From NCBI GenBank assembly GCA_024639765.1, contig JAHEHU010000013.1, positions 1 to 48,451 of the forward strand: a stretch of 48,451 nt of DNA, read 5' to 3'. The stretch is from Eudoraea sp. (lineage in GTDB: Bacteria > Bacteroidota > Bacteroidia > Flavobacteriales > Flavobacteriaceae). The position numbers and the translations under genes were made by a program. The notes beneath the pieces are model-generated. The model made no database searches. It was not told the DNA's origin and saw nothing but the letters and a program-made list of their open reading frames with translations. Positions 41,809-48,451 of the stretch are shown piece after piece (positions within the stretch are counted from its first letter, which is position 1; each line of letters opens with the position of its first letter).

Positions 41809-42954
41809 TTAGTTGTTTATGAATTCCTCACCCAAATTAAAGGTCAATGAAAAACGCAAGGTGTTCTCCAACGGATTCCTGACCTGAGAAGAAGAAAACA
41901 AGTAAGAAAGGTCTATTTGAGCTGCTTTAAATTTAAAGCCTGCACCGAGGGCAAAGAACTTTCTGGATCCCTTTACTTCACTTTCATGGAAGTAGCCGGT
42001 TCTTACCATAAAGGATTGCTGGTACGAATATTCGGCTCCTAAGGCCCAGGTGATCTCCTTGAATTCTTCGCTCCCACCATCGGGTGCATCTCCAAAAGAT
42101 TCAAAAACGCCATTAAGAAAACCTATTTGTTGGTATTCATCATTATCAGCAGAATCTACGTCCCCATCACCATCAAAATCTCTAGGAGTGGGCACCAATA
42201 ACTTATTGAACTCTGTCGTAATTCCCAGCACATTATCTTCATCAAGGATAAAATCGAATCCGCCACCAAACTTCAGGTTGGTTGGCAAGAAGTTCTCCTG
42301 CCCGCCTTCATCATATTGTATCTTGCCACCAAGGTTAGATATATTAAAACCTGCGCGCCATCTACCGTTAAAACTGGAGAAGGCCACTTCTTTCGAACGA
42401 TAATATCCGGCTACATCTACTGCAAAAGAGCTCGCAGCCTGAGAATCTACATTGCTGATCTCCGGCAATCTCAAATTTGACCTAATAAAACGACCTGCAA
42501 CGGCCATGGAAAAATTATCACTCAATTTTAAGGAATATGATCCGTCTAATGCCAGTTCATTTGGTTTTGCCAAAGTTCCCGGATCATTCGCAAATTGTCT
42601 GAGTTCAATTTCACCCAAGGTAAAATATCTCAAACTAAAAGCAAAGGCACTTCTTTCATTGATCTTATTATAAAAGCTACCATTAAGTAATGATATATCC
42701 GTAATGATACTTTCCAGGTATGGTGTATAACTTACCCCGATGCCCATTTTCCTTTCTGCAAATGCAAATTTAGCCGGATTCCATTGCTGTGAAAAGGCAT
42801 CAACCGAAGTAGCAACTCCCATATCTCCCATCCCCGCAGCACGTGCATCGGCTGCTATGGTAAGGAAAGGTACCGCTGTGGTGATTACTCTGTCTTGTTG
42901 TGCAAAACCTTTGCAAACAATTAATAATAACAAAATACCTATTAAATTCTTCAT
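41809..42954 (-). CDS. porV: Type IX secretion system outer-membrane protein PorV
   Basis: A 381-residue outer-membrane beta-barrel (FadL-like) of the type IX secretion system. It carries substrates from the translocon to the PorU sortase. The signal peptide ends near residue 19 (KGFAQ). Start ATG 42954 is preferred over a GTG three codons upstream. Family features: AVPFLTIAADARAAGMGDMGVATSVDAFSQQWNPAKFAF (residues about 27-65, cited in parts) with the conserved AARAGGMG-like core, GVSYTPYL, FSLRYFTLG, and the C-terminal LRFSLTFNLGEE. A DGDGDVDSADNDEY loop may bind calcium. The usual porU neighbour is absent upstream. Confidence 0.93.
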   Translation of the reverse strand: MKNLIGILLLLIVCKGFAQQDRVITTAVPFLTIAADARAAGMGDMGVATSVDAFSQQWNPAKFAFAERKMGIGVSYTPYLESIITDISLLNGSFYNKINERSAFAFSLRYFTLGEIELRQFANDPGTLAKPNELALDGSYSLKLSDNFSMAVAGRFIRSNLRLPEISNVDSQAASSFAVDVAGYYRSKEVAFSSFNGRWRAGFNISNLGGKIQYDEGGQENFLPTNLKFGGGFDFILDEDNVLGITTEFNKLLVPTPRDFDGDGDVDSADNDEYQQIGFLNGVFESFGDAPDGGSEEFKEITWALGAEYSYQQSFMVRTGYFHESEVKGSRKFFALGAGFKFKAAQIDLSYLFSSSQVRNPLENTLRFSLTFNLGEEFINN

Positions 42955-43484
42955 TTTTTTCACGCGTAATTTAATTTTAAAAAATCCTTTTCTGCTTTAA
43001 TGATCCCATGCCAAACTATTATTCAAAAAGCGGTAAGAACAGAATCCGGGAAGTTATTTCACTCCCGCTTCTCTCAGGATTAATTATTTGTACATCTGGT
43101 AAACGGCCTTTTTGAAAATATCTTGTGTAGAAAGTAGTATTATTTCAGTTGTTGCGGTACAAGGTTATACGTATTTCATCGATGGGAGTCTATTTTAGCG
43201 GGTACGTCCTATTAGTACTACCTAATTTTAACATCTTAGGCCCTAAAGAATATCTCAGCTTCATACTATAATGAAATTTGTTCCGTTATGAATTTGTGAA
43301 CTTGGCCTGATATCATGTAGCATATGGGCCTCAATTATTTTTACGGCTGTAAAATATTATGTGTAAAACATCGTTTAAGTAGCCGAAAGTCTTAATAAAA
43401 TCAATAAACACAGGATCATTCACCATATTAGAATGGTCTAAAGCTTAAAAAAATCCGGAAGGAATTTAAATCAAAGATCAACAG
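42955..43484. other. 530-base intergenic gap between divergent porV and gldJ
   Basis: No coding frame of useful length is seen here on either strand. The stretch should hold the promoters of porV and gldJ, but I find no good TTTG/TAnnTTTG pair for either; TATTTTTA at 43336-43343 is the nearest. One imperfect structure is visible: AATCC (43043-43047) pairs with GGATT (43077-43081), with an inner GAAG/CTTC. In other flavobacteria porU lies here. I see no remnant of it. Confidence 0.6.
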
Positions 43485-45152
43485 ATGAAAAAACAATTTA
43501 TCAAAGTTGTACTCTCTTGCACAGTGCTGGTAGCAGGATTTACAGCCACCAGCTGTAAAAAATCGTCTAGTTCAAAAAACACTTCTCGTGCCACAGGATG
43601 GAAGATCAATGCCAAAGAAGGTGGTTTTCAATACAACTCCGATTTTAAGGAGCAGGAAACTTCTCCCGGCCTTGTATTTATTGAAGGTGGTACTTTTACA
43701 AAAGGGAAGGTACAAGATGATGTTATGCACGATTGGAACAATACCCCTACGCAACAACACGTGCAGTCTTTTTATATGGACGAAACTGAGGTAACCAACG
43801 TAATGTATTTGGAATACCTGGATTACCTTAAGAGTGTTTATCCACCCGAAAATCCAAAATACGCGAATATCTATAAAGGTGCGCTACCGGATACCCTGGT
43901 TTGGAGAAACCGATTAGGCTTTAATGAGACCATGACTAACAATTATCTGCGTCACCCGGCCTATGCGGAATATCCTGTAGTTGGGGTAAACTGGATTCAG
44001 GCAACACAATTTGCAGAGTGGAGAACAGACAGGGTAAATGAGGCTGTATTGGAGAGGGAAGGATTCCTGGCTAAAGATGCCAAATACCAGGCTGTAACCG
44101 GCGAAGTTGGCGGCACTTTCAATACTGAAGCTTATTTGAACAGACCAGAGTCTGTGTACAATGGTCAGATAGACTCCTTGCAAGGGAACCAGAAGAAAGA
44201 TTCTGTTTCCGTTTTTGCCAAACGCAGCAGCGGTATCATCTCTCCGGAGTATCGCCTGCCCACTGAAACCGAATGGGAGTATGCAGCGGCGGCTTTACAG
44301 GGTAGCAGAGAATATAACAACTACCGCGGTAGAAAGAAATATCCATGGGAAGGTGAATATACCAGAAATGGGCAGCGTGTTGGTCGTGGTGATCAATTAG
44401 CAAACTTCAAACAAGGAAAAGGAGATTACGGCGGTATTGCAGGATGGTCTGATGATGGTGCTGATATCACAGCTGAAGTTAAATCCTATAAACCGAATGA
44501 TCTTGGATTGTATGATATGGCAGGTAATGTTGCCGAGTGGGTTGCTGATGTATATAGGCCTATCGTAGATGATGAAATAAGTGACTTTAACTACTATCGT
44601 GGAAATATCTATACTAAAACAGCCATCGGAGAAGATGGGAAGGTTAATGTTTTAAGAGACAGTATTGTATTCGATACCCTGCCTAATGGTAAAGTGGTTG
44701 CCGTAAATCTTCCGGGAGAGATCCTTATGGTACCGGTTGATGAACAAGAAACTTATTTAAGAACCAATTTCTCTGATAGTGATAACAGAGGATATCGTGA
44801 CGGTGATCCGGGCTCATCGAGATTTTTTGATCGCTTTAGTGAAGATGATGATCCGGAAAGTCAACGTAAAATGTATGATTCTCCAAAACATAAAGTTGAA
44901 AGAGATTCTACCGGAAATATTGTAAGAGGTTATGACACCAGTAATGAGCGTACAACCCTTATCAATGATGAAGTACGAGTTTACAAAGGTGGATCATGGC
45001 GAGACCGAGCGTATTGGTTAGACCCCGCTCAAAGAAGATTCTTACCGCAATATATGGCAACAGATTATATAGGATTCCGTTGTGCCATGTCCAGAGTAGG
45101 TTCCAAAGCAAAAACAAAAAATAAGACCGTACGCGGCAAGAAAGCCAAATAG
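43485..45152 (+). CDS. gldJ: Gliding motility lipoprotein GldJ
   Basis: A 555-residue lipoprotein (lipobox ATSC, Cys24) of the formylglycine-generating-enzyme (SUMF1) fold, required for gliding and for stability of other Gld proteins and the type IX secretion system. The N-terminal part has GLVFIEGGTFTKG (residues about 62-74), FYMDETEVTNVMYLEYL and PVVGVNWIQATQFAEWRTDRVNEAV. The central segment has RLPTETEWEYAAAAL and the DMAGNVAEWVADVYRP block, and the C-terminal part has VYKGGSWRDRAYWLDPAQRRF and DYIGFRCAMS. The redox Cys of true sulfatase-activating enzymes is not evident. It is followed by a terminator and murF. Confidence 0.95.
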   Translation: MKKQFIKVVLSCTVLVAGFTATSCKKSSSSKNTSRATGWKINAKEGGFQYNSDFKEQETSPGLVFIEGGTFTKGKVQDDVMHDWNNTPTQQHVQSFYMDETEVTNVMYLEYLDYLKSVYPPENPKYANIYKGALPDTLVWRNRLGFNETMTNNYLRHPAYAEYPVVGVNWIQATQFAEWRTDRVNEAVLEREGFLAKDAKYQAVTGEVGGTFNTEAYLNRPESVYNGQIDSLQGNQKKDSVSVFAKRSSGIISPEYRLPTETEWEYAAAALQGSREYNNYRGRKKYPWEGEYTRNGQRVGRGDQLANFKQGKGDYGGIAGWSDDGADITAEVKSYKPNDLGLYDMAGNVAEWVADVYRPIVDDEISDFNYYRGNIYTKTAIGEDGKVNVLRDSIVFDTLPNGKVVAVNLPGEILMVPVDEQETYLRTNFSDSDNRGYRDGDPGSSRFFDRFSEDDDPESQRKMYDSPKHKVERDSTGNIVRGYDTSNERTTLINDEVRVYKGGSWRDRAYWLDPAQRRFLPQYMATDYIGFRCAMSRVGSKAKTKNKTVRGKKAK

Positions 45153-45176
45153 ATCTTATTACGTAAATAGTATAGC

Positions 45177-45208
45177 AAAGCCCTGACAATTATGTTGGGG
45201 CTTTTTTT
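45177..45208 (+). terminator. Rho-independent terminator after gldJ
   Basis: Stem AAAGCCCTGACA / TGTTGGGGCTTT (45177-45188 and 45193-45204) with loop ATTA and two G-U pairs, followed by a T-run. The stem's T-run merges into a TATCTTTA box (45208-45215) five bases before murF. Confidence 0.85.
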
Positions 45209-45215
45209 ATCTTTA
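45208..45215 (+). promoter_or_regulatory. Possible -7 box for murF
   Basis: TATCTTTA, one base from TAnnTTTG, overlaps the end of the gldJ terminator T-run and ends 4 bases before the murF ATG at 45220. No -33 TTTG is found at the right distance. Confidence 0.3.
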
Positions 45216-45219
45216 GTGC

Positions 45220-46494
45220 ATGAAAATCAACCTGCTCCACGAGCTATTTTTAAAACACCCATTGATCTGCACAGACACCAGGAAGATAAAGCAGGGCTGC
45301 TTGTTTTTCGCATTAAAAGGACCAAATTTCAATGGTAATTCGTTTGCAAAGCAAGCACTTGATTCTGGTGCGGCCTATGTCATCATAGATGAAGAAGAGT
45401 ATCTTTTAAATGATCGATGTATACACGTAGCCGATGTGCTAGAAACATTACAACGTCTCGGAACCTATCATCGCTTTCAATCCAAGGCCACTATTGTTGC
45501 TCTTACAGGAAGTAACGGAAAGACAACCACCAAAGAATTGATAGATGCAGTACTTTCACGGAAATTTAAGACCATTGCAACTAGGGGAAACCTGAACAAT
45601 CATATTGGGGTACCCCTTACTTTGCTTTCCATCCGGGAGGATACGGAAATAGCGATCATTGAAATGGGCGCCAACCATCAAGAGGAAATCGCCTTTCTAT
45701 GTTCCCTAGCCCAGCCAGATCATGGATACATTACTAATTTTGGAAAGGCCCACCTTGAAGGTTTTGGCGGAGTTGAAGGAGTGATCAAGGGGAAAAGCGA
45801 AATGTATGATCATCTTATGGCTCATGGAAAACACATCTTTTGGAATGCAGACGATCCCATACAGGCTACAAAACTCAAGGAGTATAACCACAAAACAGGT
45901 TTTAGTACGGACAAAACCCATTACGAATCTATTTCCTTCCTGGGAGCCAGCCCCACCGTGAAATTAAAGGTAAAGGAAGAATCTATTGTTACACAATTAC
46001 CAGGAGCCTATAATTTTACCAACTGCGCTATAGCCGCACTGATGGGGATCTATTTCGAAGTGCCATTATCGGATATCAAAAATGGGATTGAAGCCTATCA
46101 TCCAAAAAATAACAGATCCCAGCTAATAGAGAAAAACGGATTGCACATAATGCTAGACGCGTATAATGCCAACCCCACTAGTATGAAAGCAGCCCTGGAA
46201 GCCTTTGAGCAACTACCCGGAAGCCATAAAACGGTCTTATTGGGCGATATGTTCGAATTAGGTGAAAGTGCAGCGGAGGAACACCAGAAGGTCTCAGAAT
46301 TAGTGGAGCAAATGCCTTTAAAAGCCTGTTTCTTAATAGGGGAGCATTTTTATGGTACTGAGACCCACTGTCAGAGATTCAGGTCTTTTGAAGCCTTCTC
46401 CGAATACCTAAGAGAAAACCCTATTAAAAATGGTACTGTATTGATAAAAGGATCACGAGGTATGGCACTGGAAAGAGCGCTGGACATGCTCTGA
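45220..46494 (+). CDS. murF: UDP-N-acetylmuramoyl-tripeptide--D-alanyl-D-alanine ligase
   Basis: A 424-residue Mur ligase that adds D-Ala-D-Ala to UDP-MurNAc-tripeptide, the last cytoplasmic step of the peptidoglycan precursor. The P-loop TGSNGKTTT is at residues 96-104. Further signatures are ATRGNLNNHIGVPLTLL, IIEMGANHQEEI, ITNFGKAHLEGFGG, the LPGAYNFTNCAIAALMG block, and the C-terminal LDAYNANPTSMKAAL and VLIKGSRGMALERAL. Length is normal. It lies outside a dcw cluster, next to gldJ, as I recall for Flavobacteriaceae. It converges on eda with 76 bases between. Confidence 0.95.
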   Translation: MKINLLHELFLKHPLICTDTRKIKQGCLFFALKGPNFNGNSFAKQALDSGAAYVIIDEEEYLLNDRCIHVADVLETLQRLGTYHRFQSKATIVALTGSNGKTTTKELIDAVLSRKFKTIATRGNLNNHIGVPLTLLSIREDTEIAIIEMGANHQEEIAFLCSLAQPDHGYITNFGKAHLEGFGGVEGVIKGKSEMYDHLMAHGKHIFWNADDPIQATKLKEYNHKTGFSTDKTHYESISFLGASPTVKLKVKEESIVTQLPGAYNFTNCAIAALMGIYFEVPLSDIKNGIEAYHPKNNRSQLIEKNGLHIMLDAYNANPTSMKAALEAFEQLPGSHKTVLLGDMFELGESAAEEHQKVSELVEQMPLKACFLIGEHFYGTETHCQRFRSFEAFSEYLRENPIKNGTVLIKGSRGMALERALDML

Positions 46495-46570
46495 TTGAAA
46501 TCCAAATAGAAGACACCAAATGTAAATGGTCATATTATTGGAATAGGTGATTTGGCCATAAATAAATGAA

Positions 46571-47239
46571 CTATGTACGCAGTTCCCTGATGGTTGCGAG
46601 GGTACTTTTCACCTTATCTTCCAGGACTCCCAAATCCTTATTATCCAGGATCTCTTTACTAATGAGTTTAGAACCAATTCCAACGCAGGTTACGCCGGCC
46701 TCGAACCATGCTTTTAAATTGGCCTTATCTGTACTAACACCTCCGGTAGGCATGATACTGGTCCAGGGTTGAGGACCTTTAATGGCTTTTACAAATTTAG
46801 GGCCATACACATCTCCAGGAAATAATTTCACGATCTCACACCCCATTTCTTCAGCTCTGTTTATTTCTGATAACGAACCGCAACCCGGAGCCCATAGCAC
46901 TTTCCTTCGGTTACAGATGACAGCAATATCTTCCCTGAAAGACGGTGTGACAATAAAATTGGCCCCCATTTGCATGAACATCGATGCTGCTGCAGCATCG
47001 GTAATTGAACCCACTCCCATTATCATTCCCGGCAATTCTTTCATTGCATATTTGTTCAATGAAGCAAATACTTCATGCGCAAAATCCCCTCTGGCCGTAA
47101 ATTCCATCAATCTTGCCCCGCCATCATAACAGGCCTTCAGCACCTTTTTACTCACTGCTATGTCAGGATGGTAAAACAAAGGTACCATGCCGATTTCTTT
47201 CATTACCCTTATTACTTCCAATCTGGAAAATGTTGCCAT
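46571..47239 (-). CDS. eda: 2-dehydro-3-deoxyphosphogluconate aldolase (KDPG aldolase)
   Basis: A 222-residue class I aldolase (TIM barrel) that cleaves KDPG to pyruvate and glyceraldehyde-3-phosphate. The catalytic Glu46 is in LMEFTARG and the Schiff-base Lys138 is in CEIVKLFPGDVYGPKF. The MGVGSITD and TPSF blocks and PTGGVS (phosphate site) are also present. This is the longer form common in Bacteroidota. Its ATG lies 15 bases after the kdgK stop, so the two consecutive steps of 2-keto-3-deoxygluconate breakdown are co-expressed. Confidence 0.93.
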   Translation of the reverse strand: MATFSRLEVIRVMKEIGMVPLFYHPDIAVSKKVLKACYDGGARLMEFTARGDFAHEVFASLNKYAMKELPGMIMGVGSITDAAAASMFMQMGANFIVTPSFREDIAVICNRRKVLWAPGCGSLSEINRAEEMGCEIVKLFPGDVYGPKFVKAIKGPQPWTSIMPTGGVSTDKANLKAWFEAGVTCVGIGSKLISKEILDNKDLGVLEDKVKSTLATIRELRT

Positions 47240-47254
47240 GGTATTTATGTTCGT

Positions 47255-48295
47255 TTATCTGGCTACCCTGCCTGAGCTGTCGCCATCCATTAACTTTTTA
47301 ACTTCTGCCACGGTGACCAGGTTAGCGTCTCCTTTGATGGTATGTTTTAAGGAAGATGCAGCCACCGCAAAATCTAATGCCTTTTGATCGTCATCAGGAT
47401 ATGTTAGCGATCCATAGATCAAGCCGCCCATAAAGGAGTCGCCACCACCGACGCGATCCACAATGTCCGTTATTTGGTACTCTACAGAATTGTACAAGGT
47501 TTTGCCATCGTACAATACCCCTGCCCAGGTATTATGCGAAGCTGAAATAGAACCACGAAGAGTGATTATTACCTTTCCGGCATTTGGAAATTTTTTCATT
47601 AGCTGCTTACAGACAGATAAAAAGGCTTCCGCTTTTACTTCATGTCCCTGTGTCGTAATATCTAATCCTTCGGGCTTTATGCCAAAATGTTTTTCGGCAT
47701 CTTCCTCATTGCCCAGAATAATATCGCAATAGGACGTTAATTCGGTCATTATTTTTTCCCGTTCCCCACCATAATTCCAAAGCTTGGCCCGGTAATTCAG
47801 ATCCGTGGAGATCGTGAGCCCCATTTCCCTGGCGGTCTTTACAGCTTCTAAACACACATCTGCTGCTCCTTGTGAAATAGCCGGTGTAATTCCTGTCCAA
47901 TGGAACCACCCGGCCCCCTCAAAGACTTTTTCCCAATCTATCATTCCAGGTTTGATCTCGCTCATGGAAGAATGCGCACGATCATAAACTACCTTACTTC
48001 CCCTGCTTACTGCACCAGTTTCCAAGAAATACACCCCAAGGCGATCTCCACCATAGATGAGCTTATCAACCCCAACTCCTCTTTTGCGCATTTCCATCAT
48101 CGCACATTCTCCAATATCATTTTTTGGCAACCGACTAATAAAATCCACAGGAATTCCATAATTGGCCAAGGACACCGCTACATTAGACTCGCCTCCGCCA
48201 TATACAACATCAAAACTAGTAGCCTGTGAGAACCTCAAAAATCCCGGAGGTGCTAATCGCAACATAATTTCCCCAAATGTTACTACCCTTTTCAT
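47255..48295 (-). CDS. kdgK: 2-keto-3-deoxygluconate kinase (PfkB family)
   Basis: A 346-residue PfkB/ribokinase-family sugar kinase. The first signature lies in YGGGESNVAVSLANYG, the substrate side in FEGAGWFHWTGITPA, and the second signature in VGGGDSFMGGLIYG, with the catalytic base Asp286. The start ATG at 48295 gives the normal N-terminus VVTFGEIMLRLAPPG. Its downstream partner eda makes KDG phosphorylation the likely reaction. This supports uronate, pectin or alginate use, or a branched Entner-Doudoroff route. The upstream region to the window edge holds no further gene or clear promoter. Confidence 0.9.
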   Translation of the reverse strand: MKRVVTFGEIMLRLAPPGFLRFSQATSFDVVYGGGESNVAVSLANYGIPVDFISRLPKNDIGECAMMEMRKRGVGVDKLIYGGDRLGVYFLETGAVSRGSKVVYDRAHSSMSEIKPGMIDWEKVFEGAGWFHWTGITPAISQGAADVCLEAVKTAREMGLTISTDLNYRAKLWNYGGEREKIMTELTSYCDIILGNEEDAEKHFGIKPEGLDITTQGHEVKAEAFLSVCKQLMKKFPNAGKVIITLRGSISASHNTWAGVLYDGKTLYNSVEYQITDIVDRVGGGDSFMGGLIYGSLTYPDDDQKALDFAVAASSLKHTIKGDANLVTVAEVKKLMDGDSSGRVAR

Positions 48296-48451
48296 GTTAT
48301 AAAAACTTTTATTGAGGCTGCTGTTCCTTTAATCCTTTTAGCTATTACAAGTTAATCCTATTAAAACTTTTGAAAGGAATCTTATCTTGGTTCCTTGCAG
48401 TTGTTAAGGTAAAAAAAGAATTTGAATCTAGCGGTGACGTGAGGTAAACCA

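Noticed and set aside
42955-43484. Decayed porU in the porV-gldJ gap
   Set aside because: No stretch resembles a C25 peptidase or a PorU N- or C-terminus by eye, and 530 bases is far shorter than porU; no remnant is claimed.
1-48451. CRISPR arrays, tRNA or rRNA genes, insertion sequences, prophage or integron
   Set aside because: No regularly spaced repeats, clover-leaf sequences with a TTC/GTTCGA arm, transposase or integrase motifs, or phage genes were seen on either strand.

Overview
The window is chromosomal DNA from a member of the Bacteroidota, almost certainly a Flavobacteriaceae species. The evidence is GldJ and PorV (gliding and type IX secretion), a SusD/RagB-type protein, many short lipoproteins, a PafA-type phosphatase, the flavobacterial cdd-pdhA-aceF block next to porV and gldJ, and several promoters of the Bacteroidota TTTG/TAnnTTTG type with no visible Shine-Dalgarno sequences. 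Base composition is moderately AT-rich throughout. I see no rRNA, tRNA, CRISPR array, insertion sequence or phage gene. This is mainly conserved core genome with small lineage-specific gene sets between.

Layout. 1-1.2 kb: the end of a SusD-like gene and a lipoprotein, closed by a strong terminator. 1.4-3.7 kb: two tandem paralogous secreted proteins of unknown function, then rlmB. 3.6-6.6 kb: rhomboid protease, rarA and a secreted protein. 5.8-11.4 kb, minus strand: radC, a divergent polysaccharide deacetylase, a YjjG-like nucleotidase, a lipoprotein, an outer-membrane protein (DUF5723-like) and a secreted protein. 11.4-15.3 kb: a DUF1569 protein, mpl (murein recycling) and a tight methyltransferase-cupin-SDR operon. 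15.4-18.2 kb: DUF4136 lipoprotein, obg and a fused hypoxanthine phosphoribosyltransferase/adenylate kinase. 18.3-22.1 kb: purK-purE and an M3 oligopeptidase. 22.1-24.1 kb: rhodanese lipoprotein, an ECF-like sigma factor with a small zinc-type anti-sigma candidate, and a membrane protein. 24.3-31.4 kb: gcvP, a ketoacyl synthase III/methyltransferase/glycosyltransferase operon and a PafA-like phosphatase. 31.5-36.7 kb: mlaE-mlaF lipid transport genes, then (minus strand) sprT-like, mannose-1-phosphate guanylyltransferase and DUF389 genes, and a lipocalin-like lipoprotein. 36.7-42.95 kb, minus strand: M28 peptidase and SDR, pyruvate dehydrogenase E1-alpha and E2, cytidine deaminase, porV. 43.5-46.5 kb: gldJ and murF. 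46.6-48.3 kb, minus strand: kdgK-eda, the end of uronate/2-keto-3-deoxygluconate catabolism.

Functionally the window mixes purine synthesis and salvage (purKE, hpt-adk), cell-wall building and recycling (murF, mpl), central carbon (PDH, GcvP, KdgK/Eda), envelope lipid and glycan work (MlaEF, GT2, KASIII, ManC) and surface motility/secretion (GldJ, PorV). Packing is very tight. Most co-directional pairs overlap or lie within about 15 bases. Four convergent pairs share four-base stop-codon overlaps.

The most unusual points are: the Hpt-Adk fusion read from a TTG start; the absence of porU from its usual place between porV and gldJ, leaving a 530-base gap without a recognisable gene; a recurrent arrangement of promoter-like boxes only 4-5 bases before the start codon, suggesting leaderless mRNAs; and two small uncharacterised operons (methyltransferase-cupin-SDR, and KASIII-methyltransferase-GT2). 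I found no clearly new defence or mobile system. Coordinates, starts and motifs were read by eye, and family names come from remembered family features rather than a database search.
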